Shown piece after piece: positions 9,268-19,907 of a stretch of DNA of 64,000 nt. How positions within the stretch are numbered: position 1 is the stretch's first letter; every line of letters begins with the position of its first letter. Source of the stretch: Aquimarina longa SW024 (GTDB taxonomy: Bacteria > Bacteroidota > Bacteroidia > Flavobacteriales > Flavobacteriaceae); assembly GCF_001401755.1 (NCBI RefSeq), contig NZ_AVQK01000014.1, forward strand, positions 124,001 to 188,000, in the 5' to 3' direction. Both the position numbers and the translations under genes were made by a program. The notes beneath the pieces are model-generated. The model saw only the letters and a list, made by a program, of their open reading frames with translations. It did not search any database and was not told the origin of the DNA.

Positions 9268-10158
9268 ATGTTTATTTCAGAGTTTATAGACTACTTATTT
9301 CTTGAAAAAAAATATTCTAAGCATACAGTAACAGCTTATAAAGCAGATTTATTGTCTTTTTTTGAATTTTATGAGATAGAGTATGAAGGTGCAAAAGTGA
9401 TAGAGGCTAATTACTCGCAAATCCGATTTTGGATAGTGAACTTGGTTGATGATGGGGTTTCTAATAGAACGGTTAATAGAAAAGTGTCTTCTCTTAAAGC
9501 ATATTATCGATTTTTGCTTAAAGTAGGGCAGATAGACAAGACGCCTTTACTGAAACATAGAGCTTTAAAAGAGTCTAAAAAACTTCAAGTACCCTTTTCT
9601 TTGCAAGAAGTTCAAGATGTTTTGAGTATTCTTACGGATAAGGAAGATTATGAAAGTGTTCGAGATAGATTGATTGTAGAGCTTTTTTATGCAACAGGGA
9701 TCCGAAGAATAGAATTGGTAGATCTTAAGATTTCTGATATTGATTTAGCTAATAAGCAGATTAAGGTTTTAGGTAAGCGAAATAAGGAAAGATACCTGCC
9801 GCTTCTTTCGTCGGTCTGTGAGACTATAAAAACGTATTTAGTTTTAAGATCTGATTTGGTTATAGAGTCAGAAGTTTCTTTTTTGTTTTTGACAAAAAAA
9901 GGAGTTAAAATCTACGAAACACTTGTGTATCGTGTCATAAATAGCTATTTTAGTAAGGCATCTTCAAAAGTAAAAAAAAGTCCGCATATCTTAAGACATT
10001 CTTTTGCGACACATTTGCTAAATGAAGGAGCAAACCTAAATGCTGTAAAAGAATTGCTTGGTCATTCCAGTTTAGCTGCTACTCAGGTGTATACGCATCA
10101 TAGTGTGTCTCAGTTATCGAAAGTGTATAAACAATCTCATCCTAGGAATAAAAAGTAA
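9268..10158 (+). CDS. xerC: Tyrosine recombinase XerC
   Basis: A 296-residue tyrosine recombinase with an N-terminal SAM-like DNA-binding domain (1-100) and a C-terminal catalytic domain. The catalytic residues are all visible: R146 (TGIR), K170, H240 and R243 (SPHILRHSF), H266 (LLGHSS) and Y275 (VYTHHS). It is of the Xer type that resolves chromosome dimers at dif. I see no insertion like the extra helix of integron integrases, so it is not an obvious IntI for the cassette array at 36.9-60.6 kb. Confidence 0.9.
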   Translation: MFISEFIDYLFLEKKYSKHTVTAYKADLLSFFEFYEIEYEGAKVIEANYSQIRFWIVNLVDDGVSNRTVNRKVSSLKAYYRFLLKVGQIDKTPLLKHRALKESKKLQVPFSLQEVQDVLSILTDKEDYESVRDRLIVELFYATGIRRIELVDLKISDIDLANKQIKVLGKRNKERYLPLLSSVCETIKTYLVLRSDLVIESEVSFLFLTKKGVKIYETLVYRVINSYFSKASSKVKKSPHILRHSFATHLLNEGANLNAVKELLGHSSLAATQVYTHHSVSQLSKVYKQSHPRNKK

Positions 10159-10230
10159 AGGACAAGTTGTTGGCTTGTCAATCTTTTTGGCTTATTAAAA
10201 ATTTCGTTCAACCAATTAAATCAAGTAAGT

Positions 10231-10533
10231 ATGAAAGTGAACTTGCAATCCGTAAATTTTAATGTAGATCAAAAATTGGTGGATTTTCTCCAGACTAAGT
10301 TAGATAAATTAGAAACTCATTTTAATCGAATAATTTATGCAGATGTTTTTTTGAAAGTTATGAATACAAGTAGTAAGGAAAATAAAATTACTGAAATTTT
10401 ATTAAGTGTTCCTGGAGATGAGTTTATGACTAAAAAGATTAATAAAACCTTTGAAGAAGGTGTGGATGAGTGTGTTAGTTCACTTGAAAGGCAGTTAAAA
10501 AAACGTAAAGAAAAATTAAATGCACATTTTTGA
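10231..10533 (+). CDS. hpf: Short-form ribosome hibernation promoting factor
   Basis: A 100-residue protein with the HPF/YfiA fold pattern: MKVNLQSVNFNVDQKLVDFL, a central beta strand block and a basic C-terminal helix (LERQLKKRKEKLNAHF). The family binds in the 30S decoding channel and stalls ribosomes in stationary phase. It lacks the dimerization domain of long HPF. It is 72 bp downstream of xerC, probably in the same transcript. Confidence 0.9.
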   Translation: MKVNLQSVNFNVDQKLVDFLQTKLDKLETHFNRIIYADVFLKVMNTSSKENKITEILLSVPGDEFMTKKINKTFEEGVDECVSSLERQLKKRKEKLNAHF

Positions 10534-10552
10534 TTATTTTTCTCGAAAATTA

Positions 10553-10584
10553 TTTTGTGAAAGTAATAAAATAGTATACATTTG
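10553..10584 (+). promoter_or_regulatory. Promoter of the tRNA cluster
   Basis: TTTTG (10553-10557), a 19-bp spacer and TACATTTG (10577-10584) match the Bacteroidota consensus. It lies about 50 bp before tRNA-Thr(TGT). Confidence 0.65.
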
Positions 10585-10634
10585 CAGTCCGTTAGAAATA
10601 GCGGACTTTTTTATGTTCTAAAACATAGTGAAAA

Positions 10635-10708
10635 GCCGATGTAGCTCAGCTGGCTAGAGCAGCTGATTTGTAATCAGCAGGTCGTGGGTTCGAGTCCCTC
10701 CATCGGCT
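10635..10708 (+). tRNA. tRNA-Thr (anticodon TGT)
   Basis: Cloverleaf with acceptor arms GCCGATG and CATCGGC, D-arm GTAGCTCAGCTGGCTAGAGC, anticodon loop TTTGTAA, and T-arm GTGGGTTCGAGTCCCTC, ending in discriminator T. No CCA is encoded. Confidence 0.95.
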
Positions 10709-10755
10709 CTAAAAAACTTAAATATTTAATAAATAAATAAGTTTTTTAATTAGAG

Positions 10756-10786
10756 TTTTGAATTGTGAAATAAATTACTATTTTTG
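10756..10786 (+). promoter_or_regulatory. Promoter before tRNA-Tyr
   Basis: TTTTG (10756-10760), an 18-bp spacer and TATTTTTG (10779-10786) match the consensus. It would give a start near 10793, about 44 bp before the tRNA. Confidence 0.55.
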
Positions 10787-10836
10787 CGCACTCAAAATTC
10801 ATAAGTTCATTAATAAAATATTGATTTTTTTCAATT

Positions 10837-10918
<82 letters not shown>

Positions 10919-11038
10919 CTTAATTTAGAATATTTTTAGGTACTTGATTTAAAGTAGTAAGAAAGCTTCTGTAAAGTAATTCTAATGTGAAAATAAAGTT
11001 TTGAAATAATTTTTTAAATATTATTTTGAAATTTACAA

Positions 11039-11111
11039 GCGGGAGTAGCTCAGTTGGTAGAGCGTCAGCCTTCCAAGCTGAATGTCGCCAGTTCGAACCT
11101 GGTCTCCCGCT
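11039..11111 (+). tRNA. tRNA-Gly (anticodon TCC)
   Basis: Acceptor arms GCGGGAG and CTCCCGC, anticodon loop CTTCCAA, T-arm CCAGTTCGAACCTGG, discriminator T. Confidence 0.95.
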
Positions 11112-11339
11112 CTATTTTCATAATTAATTAAATTTTTATAATTAATTAATGAAAAACAGGTTGAAAAACTTGTACTGAGTAGAGTCTGATTAAGCCTCAG
11201 TTTCTAGCTCTAAAATTAGAGCAAATCTTGATTTACTAGTTAATTTAAGATTGGATTTTTAATATAAATGTAATGATTGATTGGATTTCTTTCTAATAGT
11301 AATGAAAGTGCTCTGGTTTTTCATTATATCTGTTAAAAA

Positions 11340-11411
11340 GCCGGTGTAGCTCAGGGGTAGAGCGTTTCCTTGGTAAGGAAGAGGTCACGAGTTCAAATCT
11401 CGTCATTGGCT
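11340..11411 (+). tRNA. tRNA-Thr (anticodon GGT)
   Basis: Acceptor arms GCCGGTG and CATTGGC (two G-U pairs), anticodon loop TTGGTAA, T-arm ACGAGTTCAAATCTCGT. It ends 60 bp before tuf, the usual Bacteroidota arrangement. Confidence 0.93.
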
Positions 11412-11470
11412 CTAGGTTCAGAATTTTATAATTGAACACTAATATATAACTAAGATTAAATAAATTAATT

Positions 11471-12658
11471 ATGGCAAAGGAAACTTTTGATCGTTCCAAA
11501 CCACACTTAAATATTGGTACTATTGGACACGTTGATCACGGTAAAACGACTTTAACTGCTGCGATTACTAAGGTATTAGCTGATGCAGGTCTTTCTGAAG
11601 CAAGAGATTTCGATCAAATCGATAATGCTCCTGAAGAAAAAGAAAGAGGTATTACTATCAATACATCTCACGTAGAGTACCAAACACAAAATCGTCATTA
11701 CGCACACGTAGATTGTCCAGGTCACGCCGATTATGTAAAGAACATGGTTACTGGTGCTGCTCAGATGGATGGAGCGATTTTAGTAGTTGCTGCTACTGAT
11801 GGTCCTATGCCGCAAACTCGTGAGCACATACTTTTAGGACGTCAGGTAGGTATTCCTAGAATCGTTGTATTCCTTAATAAAGTGGATATGGTTGATGATG
11901 AGGAATTATTAGAGCTTGTAGAGATGGAAGTTAGAGATCTTCTTTCTTTCTATGAATATGATGGTGATAACGGTCCTGTAATTTCAGGTTCTGCACTAGG
12001 AGCTCTTAATGGTGAGAAAAAATGGGTTGATACAGTAATGGAGCTTATGGCTGCTGTAGATGCTTGGATTGAACTTCCTGAAAGAGATGTAGATAAGCCT
12101 TTCTTAATGCCGATAGAAGATGTATTTTCTATTACAGGTCGTGGTACTGTAGCAACAGGACGTATCGAAACTGGAATCGCTAATACAGGAGATCCTGTTG
12201 AGATCATTGGTATGGGTGCTGAGAAATTAACATCTACAATTACAGGTATCGAAATGTTCCGCCAAATCCTTGATAGAGGAGAAGCAGGAGATAATGCAGG
12301 TATCTTATTAAGAGGTATTGAAAAAACTCAGATATCAAGAGGAATGGTAATCGTTAAGCCGGGTACTGTAACTCCACACCAAAAGTTTAAAGCAGAGGTG
12401 TATATCCTTAAAAAAGAAGAAGGTGGACGTCATACTCCATTCCATAATAACTACCGTCCTCAGTTCTATGTACGTACTACTGATGTAACAGGAAATATTG
12501 CACTTCCTGAAGGAGTTGAAATGGTAATGCCTGGAGATAACTTAACAATCACTGTTGAGCTAATTCAGACAATTGCTATGAATGTAGGACTACGTTTTGC
12601 TATCCGTGAAGGAGGAAGAACAGTAGGTGCAGGTCAGGTAACTGAAATTTTAGACTAA
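11471..12658 (+). CDS. tuf: Elongation factor Tu
   Basis: A 395-residue GTPase with the G1 loop [10 protein letters not shown]3 DCPGHADY and G4 NKVD, followed by the two beta-barrel domains ending [11 protein letters not shown]. It delivers aminoacyl-tRNA to the ribosome. It sits between tRNA genes and secE-nusG, the conserved order in this phylum, and its codon use is strongly biased as expected of a highly expressed gene. Confidence 0.98.
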   Translation: MAKETFDRSKPHLNIGTIGHVDHGKTTLTAAITKVLADAGLSEARDFDQIDNAPEEKERGITINTSHVEYQTQNRHYAHVDCPGHADYVKNMVTGAAQMDGAILVVAATDGPMPQTREHILLGRQVGIPRIVVFLNKVDMVDDEELLELVEMEVRDLLSFYEYDGDNGPVISGSALGALNGEKKWVDTVMELMAAVDAWIELPERDVDKPFLMPIEDVFSITGRGTVATGRIETGIANTGDPVEIIGMGAEKLTSTITGIEMFRQILDRGEAGDNAGILLRGIEKTQISRGMVIVKPGTVTPHQKFKAEVYILKKEEGGRHTPFHNNYRPQFYVRTTDVTGNIALPEGVEMVMPGDNLTITVELIQTIAMNVGLRFAIREGGRTVGAGQVTEILD

Positions 12659-12678
12659 TTACAATATATTGTAAATAA

Positions 12679-12714
12679 AAGTTGAGGTATTCGTCAATAC
12701 GAATACCTTGACTT
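12679..12714 (+). terminator. Hairpin between tuf and tRNA-Trp
   Basis: A 15-bp stem (AAGTTGAGGTATTCG with CGAATACCTTGACTT, G-U pairs included) closed by a 6-base loop. No T run follows, and tRNA-Trp starts six bases later. It may protect the tuf 3' end or be a processing site rather than a full terminator. Confidence 0.5.
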
Positions 12715-12719
12715 ATGTT

Positions 12720-12792
12720 ACGGGTTTAGCTCAGTTGGTAGAGCACTGGTCTCCAAAACCAGGTGTCGTGAGTTCGAGTCTCTCAACCCGTG
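12720..12792 (+). tRNA. tRNA-Trp (anticodon CCA)
   Basis: Acceptor arms ACGGGTT and AACCCGT, anticodon loop CTCCAAA, T-arm GTGAGTTCGAGTCTCTC, discriminator G. Position just before secE is conserved across many bacteria. Confidence 0.95.
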
Positions 12793-12891
12793 CTAAGTCA
12801 ATCAACATTTTTACTTAAAGTTGATTGTAATAATGAAGTTTTATAGCGAAATTAGGGTTTATCTAATTTTGTTTAAAAAATAAATAAGAAG

Positions 12892-13089
12892 ATGGCTGGA
12901 TTAATAAATTATATTACAGAATCATATAGCGAGCTAAAGAATCATGTAACGTGGACTCCGTGGGCGGAAGCACAAAAACTTACTTTAGTTGTAATCATTT
13001 TTTCGGTTATTTTCTCTTTGGCTATATGGGGTATTGATACTACGTTTAGTAATGTAATAGAATACTACTTTACTTTGGTTAAATCTTAA
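12892..13089 (+). CDS. secE: Preprotein translocase subunit SecE
   Basis: A 65-residue protein with a cytoplasmic amphipathic helix (ITESYSELKNHVTWTPWAEA) and one membrane span (about 28-52), as in single-span SecE. It is the clamp of the SecYEG channel. It is followed 9 bp later by nusG. Confidence 0.93.
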   Translation: MAGLINYITESYSELKNHVTWTPWAEAQKLTLVVIIFSVIFSLAIWGIDTTFSNVIEYYFTLVKS

Positions 13090-13098
13090 ATAGTTAAA

Positions 13099-13653
13099 AT
13101 GGCTGAAGTAGATAACTCCAAGAAATGGTACGTGGTAAGGGCAGTAAGTGGTCAAGAAAATAAAGTTAAAGACTATATTGAGCGCGAGATAGCTCATATG
13201 GGACTTGAAGATTATATTTCTCAGATTCTTGTTCCTACGGAAAAAGTAGTGCAAATCCGTAATGGAAAAAAAATAAATAAAGAAAGAGTATATTTTCCAG
13301 GTTATGTTATGATAGAAGCAAACCTTTCTGGAGAAGTACCTCACATAATTAAATCTATTAATGGTGTGATTGGATTTCTAGGCGAAGTAAAAGGAGGAGA
13401 TCCTGTGCCATTAAGAAAATCTGAAATTAATAGAATGTTAGGTAAAGTTGATGAACTAGCAGTTAAAACTGATAACGTAGCAATTCCTTATACTGTTGGA
13501 GAAACAGTAAAGGTAATTGATGGTCCGTTTAATGGATTTAATGGTACAGTTGAAAAAGTAAACGAAGAAAAGCGTAAACTAGAAGTAATGGTTAAGATTT
13601 TTGGAAGAAAAACACCACTAGAGCTAAGTTATATGCAAGTAGAAAAAATATAA
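13099..13653 (+). CDS. nusG: Transcription termination/antitermination factor NusG
   Basis: A 184-residue protein with an NGN domain (KKWYVVRAVSGQENKVKDYI, then VYFPGYVMIEANL) and a C-terminal KOW domain (VGETVKVIDGPFNGFNGTVE). It binds RNA polymerase and couples transcription to translation or Rho. Start and length are normal. Part of the secE-nusG-rplK operon. Confidence 0.96.
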   Translation: MAEVDNSKKWYVVRAVSGQENKVKDYIEREIAHMGLEDYISQILVPTEKVVQIRNGKKINKERVYFPGYVMIEANLSGEVPHIIKSINGVIGFLGEVKGGDPVPLRKSEINRMLGKVDELAVKTDNVAIPYTVGETVKVIDGPFNGFNGTVEKVNEEKRKLEVMVKIFGRKTPLELSYMQVEKI

Positions 13654-13678
13654 TAATTGTTACATTATAGATCCAGAG

Positions 13679-13707
13679 TTGTTCTTTTGCTTCCACTTAT
13701 AGAACAA
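13679..13707 (+). promoter_or_regulatory. Hairpin in the nusG-rplK spacer
   Basis: Arms TTGTTCT and AGAACAA around a 15-base loop, located 22 bp before the rplK start. This is a likely leader structure; whether it is a regulatory or processing site cannot be told. Confidence 0.35.
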
Positions 13708-13728
13708 TTCTAATTTAAAATTAGAAAA

Positions 13729-14166
13729 ATGGCTAAAGAGATAGGTAAAGTAGTAAAATTACAAGTGCGTGGAGGTGCAGCAAACCCATCCCCACCAGTT
13801 GGACCTGCTTTAGGTGCTGCCGGAGTAAATATCATGGAATTCTGTAAGCAATTCAATGGTAGAACACAAGATAAAGCTGGTAAGGTATTACCAGTTGTAA
13901 TTAATGTGTATACAGACAAGTCTTTTGACTTTGTTATAAAAACTCCACCAGCAGCTGTTCAGATACTGGAAGCAGCAAAACAGAAAAAAGGTTCTGGAGA
14001 GCCTAACCGTAAAAAAGTAGCAAGTGTTACTTGGGATCAAGTTCGTACAATAGCAGAAGATAAAATGCAAGATTTAAATGCATTTACTGTAGAGTCTGCT
14101 ATGAAAATGATCGCTGGTACTGCTCGCTCAATGGGTGTAACTGTAAAAGGAGAAGCTCCTTTTTAA
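13729..14166 (+). CDS. rplK: 50S ribosomal protein uL11
   Basis: A 145-residue protein with the uL11 signatures [31 protein letters not shown] and the C-terminal RNA-binding domain ending [11 protein letters not shown]. Forms the GTPase-associated centre stalk base. Followed 18 bp later by rplA. Confidence 0.97.
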   Translation: MAKEIGKVVKLQVRGGAANPSPPVGPALGAAGVNIMEFCKQFNGRTQDKAGKVLPVVINVYTDKSFDFVIKTPPAAVQILEAAKQKKGSGEPNRKKVASVTWDQVRTIAEDKMQDLNAFTVESAMKMIAGTARSMGVTVKGEAPF

Positions 14167-14184
14167 TCCAAAAACGTTTACAAA

Positions 14185-14880
14185 ATGGCAAAAGTAACTA
14201 AAAAGCAAAAAGAAGCACACGCTAAGATTGATAATAATAAAGCGTATTCATTAGATGAAGCTTCTGCTTTAGTAAAAGAAATAACAAGCGTAAATTTTGA
14301 TGCTTCTGTAGATCTTGCTGTTCGTTTGAACGTAGATCCACGTAAAGCGAATCAGATGGTACGTGGTGTGGTAACATTACCTCACGGAACAGGAAAAGAT
14401 GTTAAAGTATTAGCATTAGTAACACCAGATAAAGAAGCCGAAGCTAAAGAAGCAGGAGCTGATTTTATAGGTTTAGATGAATACCTTGAAAAAATTAAAG
14501 GTGGTTGGACAGATGTCGATGTAATCATCACCATGCCTAGTGTTATGGGTAAATTAGGACCATTAGGAAGAATATTAGGACCTCGTGGATTAATGCCTAA
14601 CCCAAAAACAGGGACAGTAACTATGGATGTTGCAAAAGCAGTATCTGATGTTAAAGCTGGTAAAATTGATTTTAAAGTTGATAAAACTGGTATTGTTCAT
14701 GCAGCAATAGGAAAAGCATCTTTTGATGCAGATAAACTAGAAGGAAATGCTAAAGAATTAATAACAACATTAGTAAAGTTAAAACCACAGACTGCAAAAG
14801 GAGTATATATTAAATCTATATATATGTCTTCTACAATGAGTCCAGGTATAGAAGTTGATTCTAAAAACTTTGCTGGGTAA
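14185..14880 (+). CDS. rplA: 50S ribosomal protein uL1
   Basis: A 231-residue uL1 with the motifs [19 protein letters not shown] and [24 protein letters not shown] block (here [20 protein letters not shown]). Part of the L1 stalk at the E site and, in many bacteria, a translational repressor of the rplK-rplA message. Directly follows rplK. Confidence 0.97.
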   Translation: MAKVTKKQKEAHAKIDNNKAYSLDEASALVKEITSVNFDASVDLAVRLNVDPRKANQMVRGVVTLPHGTGKDVKVLALVTPDKEAEAKEAGADFIGLDEYLEKIKGGWTDVDVIITMPSVMGKLGPLGRILGPRGLMPNPKTGTVTMDVAKAVSDVKAGKIDFKVDKTGIVHAAIGKASFDADKLEGNAKELITTLVKLKPQTAKGVYIKSIYMSSTMSPGIEVDSKNFAG

Positions 14881-14895
14881 TTAAGATAAACGATT

Positions 14896-15417
14896 ATGAC
14901 AAGAGAAGAAAAATCACTAGTAATTGAAGACTTAACTGCTCAGTTAGCTGAAAATGCTGTTATATATTTAGCTGATATTTCAGGATTAGATGCAGGAACA
15001 ACTTCAAATTTACGTAGAGCTTGTTTTAAAGCCGACGTATCATTAAAAGTAGTAAAGAATACACTCCTTGCAAAAGCGATGGAGAATTCTGATAAGGATT
15101 TTGGAGATTTACCAACCACATTAAAAGGTAATACTTCAATATTATTTTCTGAAACCAGTAATGCACCAGCAAAGGTTATCAAAGAATTTCGTAAGAAATC
15201 AGAGAAACCACTATTAAAAGGAGCATTTGTAGAAGAAGCAGTATATGTAGGTGATGAAAACTTAGATGCTTTAGTTAATATTAAGTCTAAGGAAGAAGTT
15301 ATCGGAGATATTATCGGTCTATTACAGTCTCCTGCTAAAAACGTAGTTTCTGCGTTAAAATCAAGTGGAGGTAAAATAGCTGGTATCCTTAAAACATTAT
15401 CCGAAAAAGAAGGATAA
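14896..15417 (+). CDS. rplJ: 50S ribosomal protein uL10
   Basis: A 173-residue uL10: N-terminal rRNA-binding domain (LTAQLAENAVIYLADISGLD, LKVVKNTLLAKAM) and a C-terminal helix that binds bL12 dimers. It follows rplA by 15 bp and precedes rplL. Confidence 0.96.
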   Translation: MTREEKSLVIEDLTAQLAENAVIYLADISGLDAGTTSNLRRACFKADVSLKVVKNTLLAKAMENSDKDFGDLPTTLKGNTSILFSETSNAPAKVIKEFRKKSEKPLLKGAFVEEAVYVGDENLDALVNIKSKEEVIGDIIGLLQSPAKNVVSALKSSGGKIAGILKTLSEKEG

Positions 15418-15487
15418 TAACAGTAGTGTACGCACTTTTTAACAATTATATTTCAATTACAAAAAAAATTATTTAAAACGATAGAAA

Positions 15488-15862
15488 ATGGCAGATTTAA
15501 AAGATTTCGCAGAACAATTAGTTAACTTAACAGTAAAAGAAGTTAATGAGTTAGCTGATATATTAAAAGAAGAATATGGTATCGAACCTGCTGCTGCTGC
15601 AGTAGCTGTTGCTGGTGGTGCTGCCGCTGGTGGTGATGCTGCTGAAGAAAAAACAGAATTTGATGTAATCCTTAAGGCTGCAGGAGGTGCTAAATTAGCA
15701 GTTGTAAAACTTGTAAAAGAACTTACAGGTCTTGGTCTTAAAGATGCTAAAGGGTTAGTTGATGAAGCTCCTAAAGCAATCAAAGAAGGAATATCTAAAG
15801 ATGAAGCAGAAGCTCTTAAAGCTCAATTAGAAGAGGCTGGAGCTGAGGTTGAGCTTAAATAA
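15488..15862 (+). CDS. rplL: 50S ribosomal protein bL12
   Basis: A 124-residue acidic protein with the dimerization domain, an Ala/Gly-rich hinge ([19 protein letters not shown], residues ~34-52) and the C-terminal factor-binding domain. Recruits translational GTPases. A 70-bp spacer separates it from rplJ and a strong hairpin follows it. Confidence 0.97.
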   Translation: MADLKDFAEQLVNLTVKEVNELADILKEEYGIEPAAAAVAVAGGAAAGGDAAEEKTEFDVILKAAGGAKLAVVKLVKELTGLGLKDAKGLVDEAPKAIKEGISKDEAEALKAQLEEAGAEVELK

Positions 15863-15883
15863 GCTTACCATTATTGACATATA

Positions 15884-15920
15884 GGTTTAGACCCAGAGAA
15901 TGTTCTCTGTGGTCTAAACC
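15884..15920 (+). promoter_or_regulatory. Strong hairpin between rplL and rpoB
   Basis: Long stem GGTTTAGACC plus AGAGAA paired with TTCTCT and GGTCTAAACC (single mismatched positions). It is followed only by ATTTTGCG, not a uridine tract. Its position matches the attenuator/RNase processing region known in the rplL-rpoB spacer of other bacteria; the function here is inferred. Confidence 0.6.
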
Positions 15921-15992
15921 ATTTTGCGTATATAAACATTAAGTGTTAAAATACGCACCTTTTTTAAAATTTTAATTTAATTCCGTCCATTG

Positions 15993-18900
15993 ATGTTAGC
16001 AACGCAAACTGAAAGATTGAATTTCTCTTCTGTAAAGAATAGACCTGATTATCCAGATTTCCTAGATATTCAGATTAAATCCTTCCAGGATTTCTTTCAA
16101 TTAGAAACAAAATCTGAAGAAAGAGGAAACGAAGGTCTATATAATACCTTCATGGAAAACTTCCCGATTACAGACACACGTAATCAATTTGTACTAGAAT
16201 TTTTAGATTATTTTGTAGATCCTCCAAGATACGATCTTCAAGAATGTATCGAAAGAGGTCTTACGTATAGTGTACCTTTAAAAGCACGACTTAAACTATT
16301 CTGTACAGATCCAGAACACGAAGATTTTGAGACTATTGTTCAGGACGTTTATTTGGGTACCATACCTTATATGACACCTAGTGGTACTTTTTGTATTAAT
16401 GGTGCCGAGAGAGTTGTCGTATCTCAATTACACCGTTCACCTGGAGTATTCTTTGGACAATCATTTCATGCAAATGGAACTAAATTGTATTCTGCAAGAG
16501 TCATCCCTTTTAAAGGATCTTGGATAGAATTTGCTACCGATATTAATAGTGTAATGTACGCTTATATCGATAGAAAGAAAAAATTACCAGTAACTACACT
16601 TTTCCGCGCAATAGGATTTGAGCGTGATAAAGATATTTTAGAAATATTTGATCTTGCAGAAGAAGTAAAAGTTTCTAAATCTGGATTAAAAAAAGTATTA
16701 GGGCGTAAGTTAGCTGCTCGTGTATTAAATACATGGCATGAAGACTTCGTGGATGAAGATACAGGAGAAGTAGTATCTATAGAACGTAATGAGATTGTTT
16801 TAGATCGAGATACGATTTTAGATAAAGATCATCTTGAAGAGATTATAGAATCTGGAGCAAAAGCAATTTTACTTCATAAAGAAGATAATCAAAAAGGTGA
16901 TTATGCAATTATTCATAACACATTACAGAAAGACCCTACGAACTCTGAAAAAGAAGCAGTAGAGCATATATACCGTCAATTGCGTAATGCAGAACCGCCT
17001 GATGAAGAGACAGCAAGAGGTATTATTGATAAATTATTCTTTTCTGATCAACGATACAACTTAGGTGAAGTAGGTCGTTATAGAATGAATAAAAAATTAG
17101 GGCTTAATATCGAAATGGATAAGCAAGTGCTTACCAAAGAAGATATTATTACCATCATAAAATATTTGATAGAATTAATTAATTCTAAAGCTGAGATAGA
17201 TGATATTGACCACCTTTCTAATCGTCGTGTTAGAACTGTAGGAGAACAATTATCACAGCAGTTTGGCGTTGGTTTAGCTCGTATGGCTCGTACCATTAGA
17301 GAACGAATGAATGTTAGAGATAATGAAGTGTTTACGCCAATTGACTTGATCAATGCAAAGACCTTATCATCTGTAATTAATTCATTCTTTGGGACCAATC
17401 AGTTATCTCAATTTATGGATCAAACGAATCCATTAGCAGAGATTACACATAAACGTAGACTTTCTGCACTAGGGCCAGGTGGTTTATCTCGTGAGCGTGC
17501 AGGGTTTGAAGTACGTGATGTACACTATACACATTATGGACGTTTATGTCCTATTGAAACTCCTGAAGGACCAAATATTGGATTGATATCTTCTTTAGCC
17601 GTTTTTGCTAAGGTAAACTCAATGGGATTCTTAGAAACCCCTTATCGTAAAGTAACTGATGGTAAGGTGGATATTGCTGAATATAGATACTTAAGTGCAG
17701 AAGAAGAAGAAGAAAAACTGATAGCACAAGCTAATATCCCTATGACGGATGAAGGTAATGTTACTGCAGAAAAGGTAATTGCACGTATGGAAGGAGATTT
17801 CCCTGTGATTGATCCTACTAATGTAAATTATGCCGATGTTGCTCCTAATCAAATTGCTTCTATTTCTGCATCGTTAATTCCATTCTTAGAACATGATGAT
17901 GCAAACCGTGCTTTGATGGGATCCAATATGATGCGTCAGGCAGTACCATTATTAAGAGTAGATGCACCTATTGTAGGAACAGGACTAGAACGTCAGGTAG
18001 CTTCAGACTCTAGGGTATTGATTAATTCAGAAGGAAACGGAGTTGTTGAATATGTAGATGCTCAGAAGGTCACTATCAAGTATGATAGAACTGAAGAACA
18101 AAGAATGGTAAGTTTTGAAAGTGATTCTAAAACATATGAATTAATAAAATTCAGAAAAACCAATCAAGGAACTAATATTAACTTGAAACCTATAGTAAAT
18201 GTAGGAGATCGTGTTAAGAAAGGAGAGGTTTTATGTCAGGGATACGCTACAGAAAAAGGAGAATTAGCTCTTGGTAGAAATATGAAAGTAGCCTTTATGC
18301 CTTGGAAAGGGTATAACTTTGAGGATGCGATTGTAATTTCTGAAAAAGTAGTAAGAGAAGATATTTTTACTTCTATTCATATTGATGAGTATTCTCTTGA
18401 AGTTAGAGATACTAAACTAGGAAATGAAGAATTAACGAATGACATTCCTAATGTTTCAGAAGAGGCTACCAAAGACCTTGATGAAAACGGAATGATAAGA
18501 GTTGGTGCTGAAATTAAACCAGGTGATATTCTTATTGGAAAAATTACTCCAAAAGGAGAAAGTGATCCTACTCCTGAAGAGAAGTTATTAAGAGCAATCT
18601 TTGGAGATAAAGCAGGTGATGTTAAAGATGCTTCATTAAAAGCTTCTCCATCATTGCATGGTGTAGTAATTGATAAAAAATTATTTGCTCGTGCGATAAA
18701 AGATAAAAGAAAACGATCTCAGGATAAGGAAGATATAGAGATTTTAGAAAGATCATATGATACTAAATTCGAATTATTAAAAACCGAATTAGTTGATAAA
18801 TTATTCCTTATTGTTGGAGGTAAAACTTCTCAAGGAGTTATGAACGATCTTGGAGAAGAAGTACTTCCAAAAGGGAAGAAGTATACTCAAAAAATGCTGA

Positions 18901-19802
18901 ATAGTGTTGATGATTATGCGCATCTTACCAGAGGAATGTGGACTACTGATGATGATTTAAACCGTATGGTTGCGGATCTTATTCATAATTATAAGATTAA
19001 AGAAAATGATTTACAAGGTAATCTACGTAGAGAGAAATTTACAATTTCTGTAGGAGATGAATTACCTTCTGGAATTATAAAACTAGCAAAAGTTTATATT
19101 GCCAAGAAACGTAAACTTAAGGTAGGAGATAAGATGGCAGGTCGTCACGGTAACAAAGGTATTGTTGCCCGTATCGTAAGAGAAGAAGATATGCCGTTCT
19201 TAGAAGATGGAACACCAGTTGATATTGTATTAAACCCATTAGGTGTACCTTCTCGTATGAATATTGGTCAGATTTATGAAACAGTATTAGGATGGGCAGG
19301 ACAAAAGTTGCATAGAAAATTTGCTACGCCAATTTTTGATGGAGCAACATTAGATCAAATAAATGGATTTACAGATGAAGCAGGAATTCCAAGATTTGGA
19401 CATACTTACTTATATGATGGAGGAACAGGAGACCGTTTTGATCAACCAGCAACTGTTGGAGTGATTTATATGCTTAAACTTGGGCATATGGTAGATGATA
19501 AAATGCACGCTCGTTCAATAGGTCCTTACTCGTTGATTACTCAACAACCGCTTGGAGGTAAGGCTCAGTTTGGAGGGCAACGTTTTGGAGAAATGGAAGT
19601 TTGGGCGTTAGAAGCTTATGGTGCTTCTGCAACCTTACGAGAGATATTGACAGTAAAATCTGATGATGTTATAGGAAGAGCTAAAACATACGAAAGTATT
19701 GTTAAAGGTGAACCTATGCCAGAACCTGGATTACCAGAATCATTTAATGTATTAATGCATGAATTAAAAGGTCTGGGTCTAGATATTAGATTAGAAGAAT
19801 AA
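15993..19802 (+). CDS. rpoB: RNA polymerase beta subunit
   Basis: A 1269-residue beta subunit taken from the ATG at 15993; a TTG one codon earlier is a less likely start. Visible motifs include the rifampicin-pocket region ([20 protein letters not shown], then [20 protein letters not shown]) and the catalytic-region GRHGNKG and [20 protein letters not shown] near the C-terminus. No known resistance substitution is evident in the rifampicin pocket (Q, D, H and S residues are present). Forms the catalytic core with rpoC. Confidence 0.98.
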   Translation: MLATQTERLNFSSVKNRPDYPDFLDIQIKSFQDFFQLETKSEERGNEGLYNTFMENFPITDTRNQFVLEFLDYFVDPPRYDLQECIERGLTYSVPLKARLKLFCTDPEHEDFETIVQDVYLGTIPYMTPSGTFCINGAERVVVSQLHRSPGVFFGQSFHANGTKLYSARVIPFKGSWIEFATDINSVMYAYIDRKKKLPVTTLFRAIGFERDKDILEIFDLAEEVKVSKSGLKKVLGRKLAARVLNTWHEDFVDEDTGEVVSIERNEIVLDRDTILDKDHLEEIIESGAKAILLHKEDNQKGDYAIIHNTLQKDPTNSEKEAVEHIYRQLRNAEPPDEETARGIIDKLFFSDQRYNLGEVGRYRMNKKLGLNIEMDKQVLTKEDIITIIKYLIELINSKAEIDDIDHLSNRRVRTVGEQLSQQFGVGLARMARTIRERMNVRDNEVFTPIDLINAKTLSSVINSFFGTNQLSQFMDQTNPLAEITHKRRLSALGPGGLSRERAGFEVRDVHYTHYGRLCPIETPEGPNIGLISSLAVFAKVNSMGFLETPYRKVTDGKVDIAEYRYLSAEEEEEKLIAQANIPMTDEGNVTAEKVIARMEGDFPVIDPTNVNYADVAPNQIASISASLIPFLEHDDANRALMGSNMMRQAVPLLRVDAPIVGTGLERQVASDSRVLINSEGNGVVEYVDAQKVTIKYDRTEEQRMVSFESDSKTYELIKFRKTNQGTNINLKPIVNVGDRVKKGEVLCQGYATEKGELALGRNMKVAFMPWKGYNFEDAIVISEKVVREDIFTSIHIDEYSLEVRDTKLGNEELTNDIPNVSEEATKDLDENGMIRVGAEIKPGDILIGKITPKGESDPTPEEKLLRAIFGDKAGDVKDASLKASPSLHGVVIDKKLFARAIKDKRKRSQDKEDIEILERSYDTKFELLKTELVDKLFLIVGGKTSQGVMNDLGEEVLPKGKKYTQKMLNSVDDYAHLTRGMWTTDDDLNRMVADLIHNYKIKENDLQGNLRREKFTISVGDELPSGIIKLAKVYIAKKRKLKVGDKMAGRHGNKGIVARIVREEDMPFLEDGTPVDIVLNPLGVPSRMNIGQIYETVLGWAGQKLHRKFATPIFDGATLDQINGFTDEAGIPRFGHTYLYDGGTGDRFDQPATVGVIYMLKLGHMVDDKMHARSIGPYSLITQQPLGGKAQFGGQRFGEMEVWALEAYGASATLREILTVKSDDVIGRAKTYESIVKGEPMPEPGLPESFNVLMHELKGLGLDIRLEE

Positions 19803-19814
19803 TAATAAAATAAT

Positions 19815-19851
19815 CAAACTGTCACCTGAGCTTGTCGAAGGAGACAGTTTG
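19815..19851. repeat. REP-like palindrome between rpoB and rpoC
   Basis: Arms CAAACTGTC and GACAGTTTG enclose CCTGAGCTTGTCGAAGG, itself a partial palindrome. The inner motif is one I recognize as recurrent in many bacterial intergenic hairpins. Located 13 bp after rpoB. Confidence 0.7.
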
Positions 19852-19907
19852 TATATCAAATTATTATTCAATTTTAAATTACAATAATTCTTTAGCAACC
19901 ATATATT

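Noticed and set aside
9268..10158. The tyrosine recombinase as the integrase of the cassette array
   Set aside because: It is an ordinary Xer protein in length and context (after rpsU, before hpf), without an IntI-like insertion between the catalytic patches, and it is 27 kb from the array.
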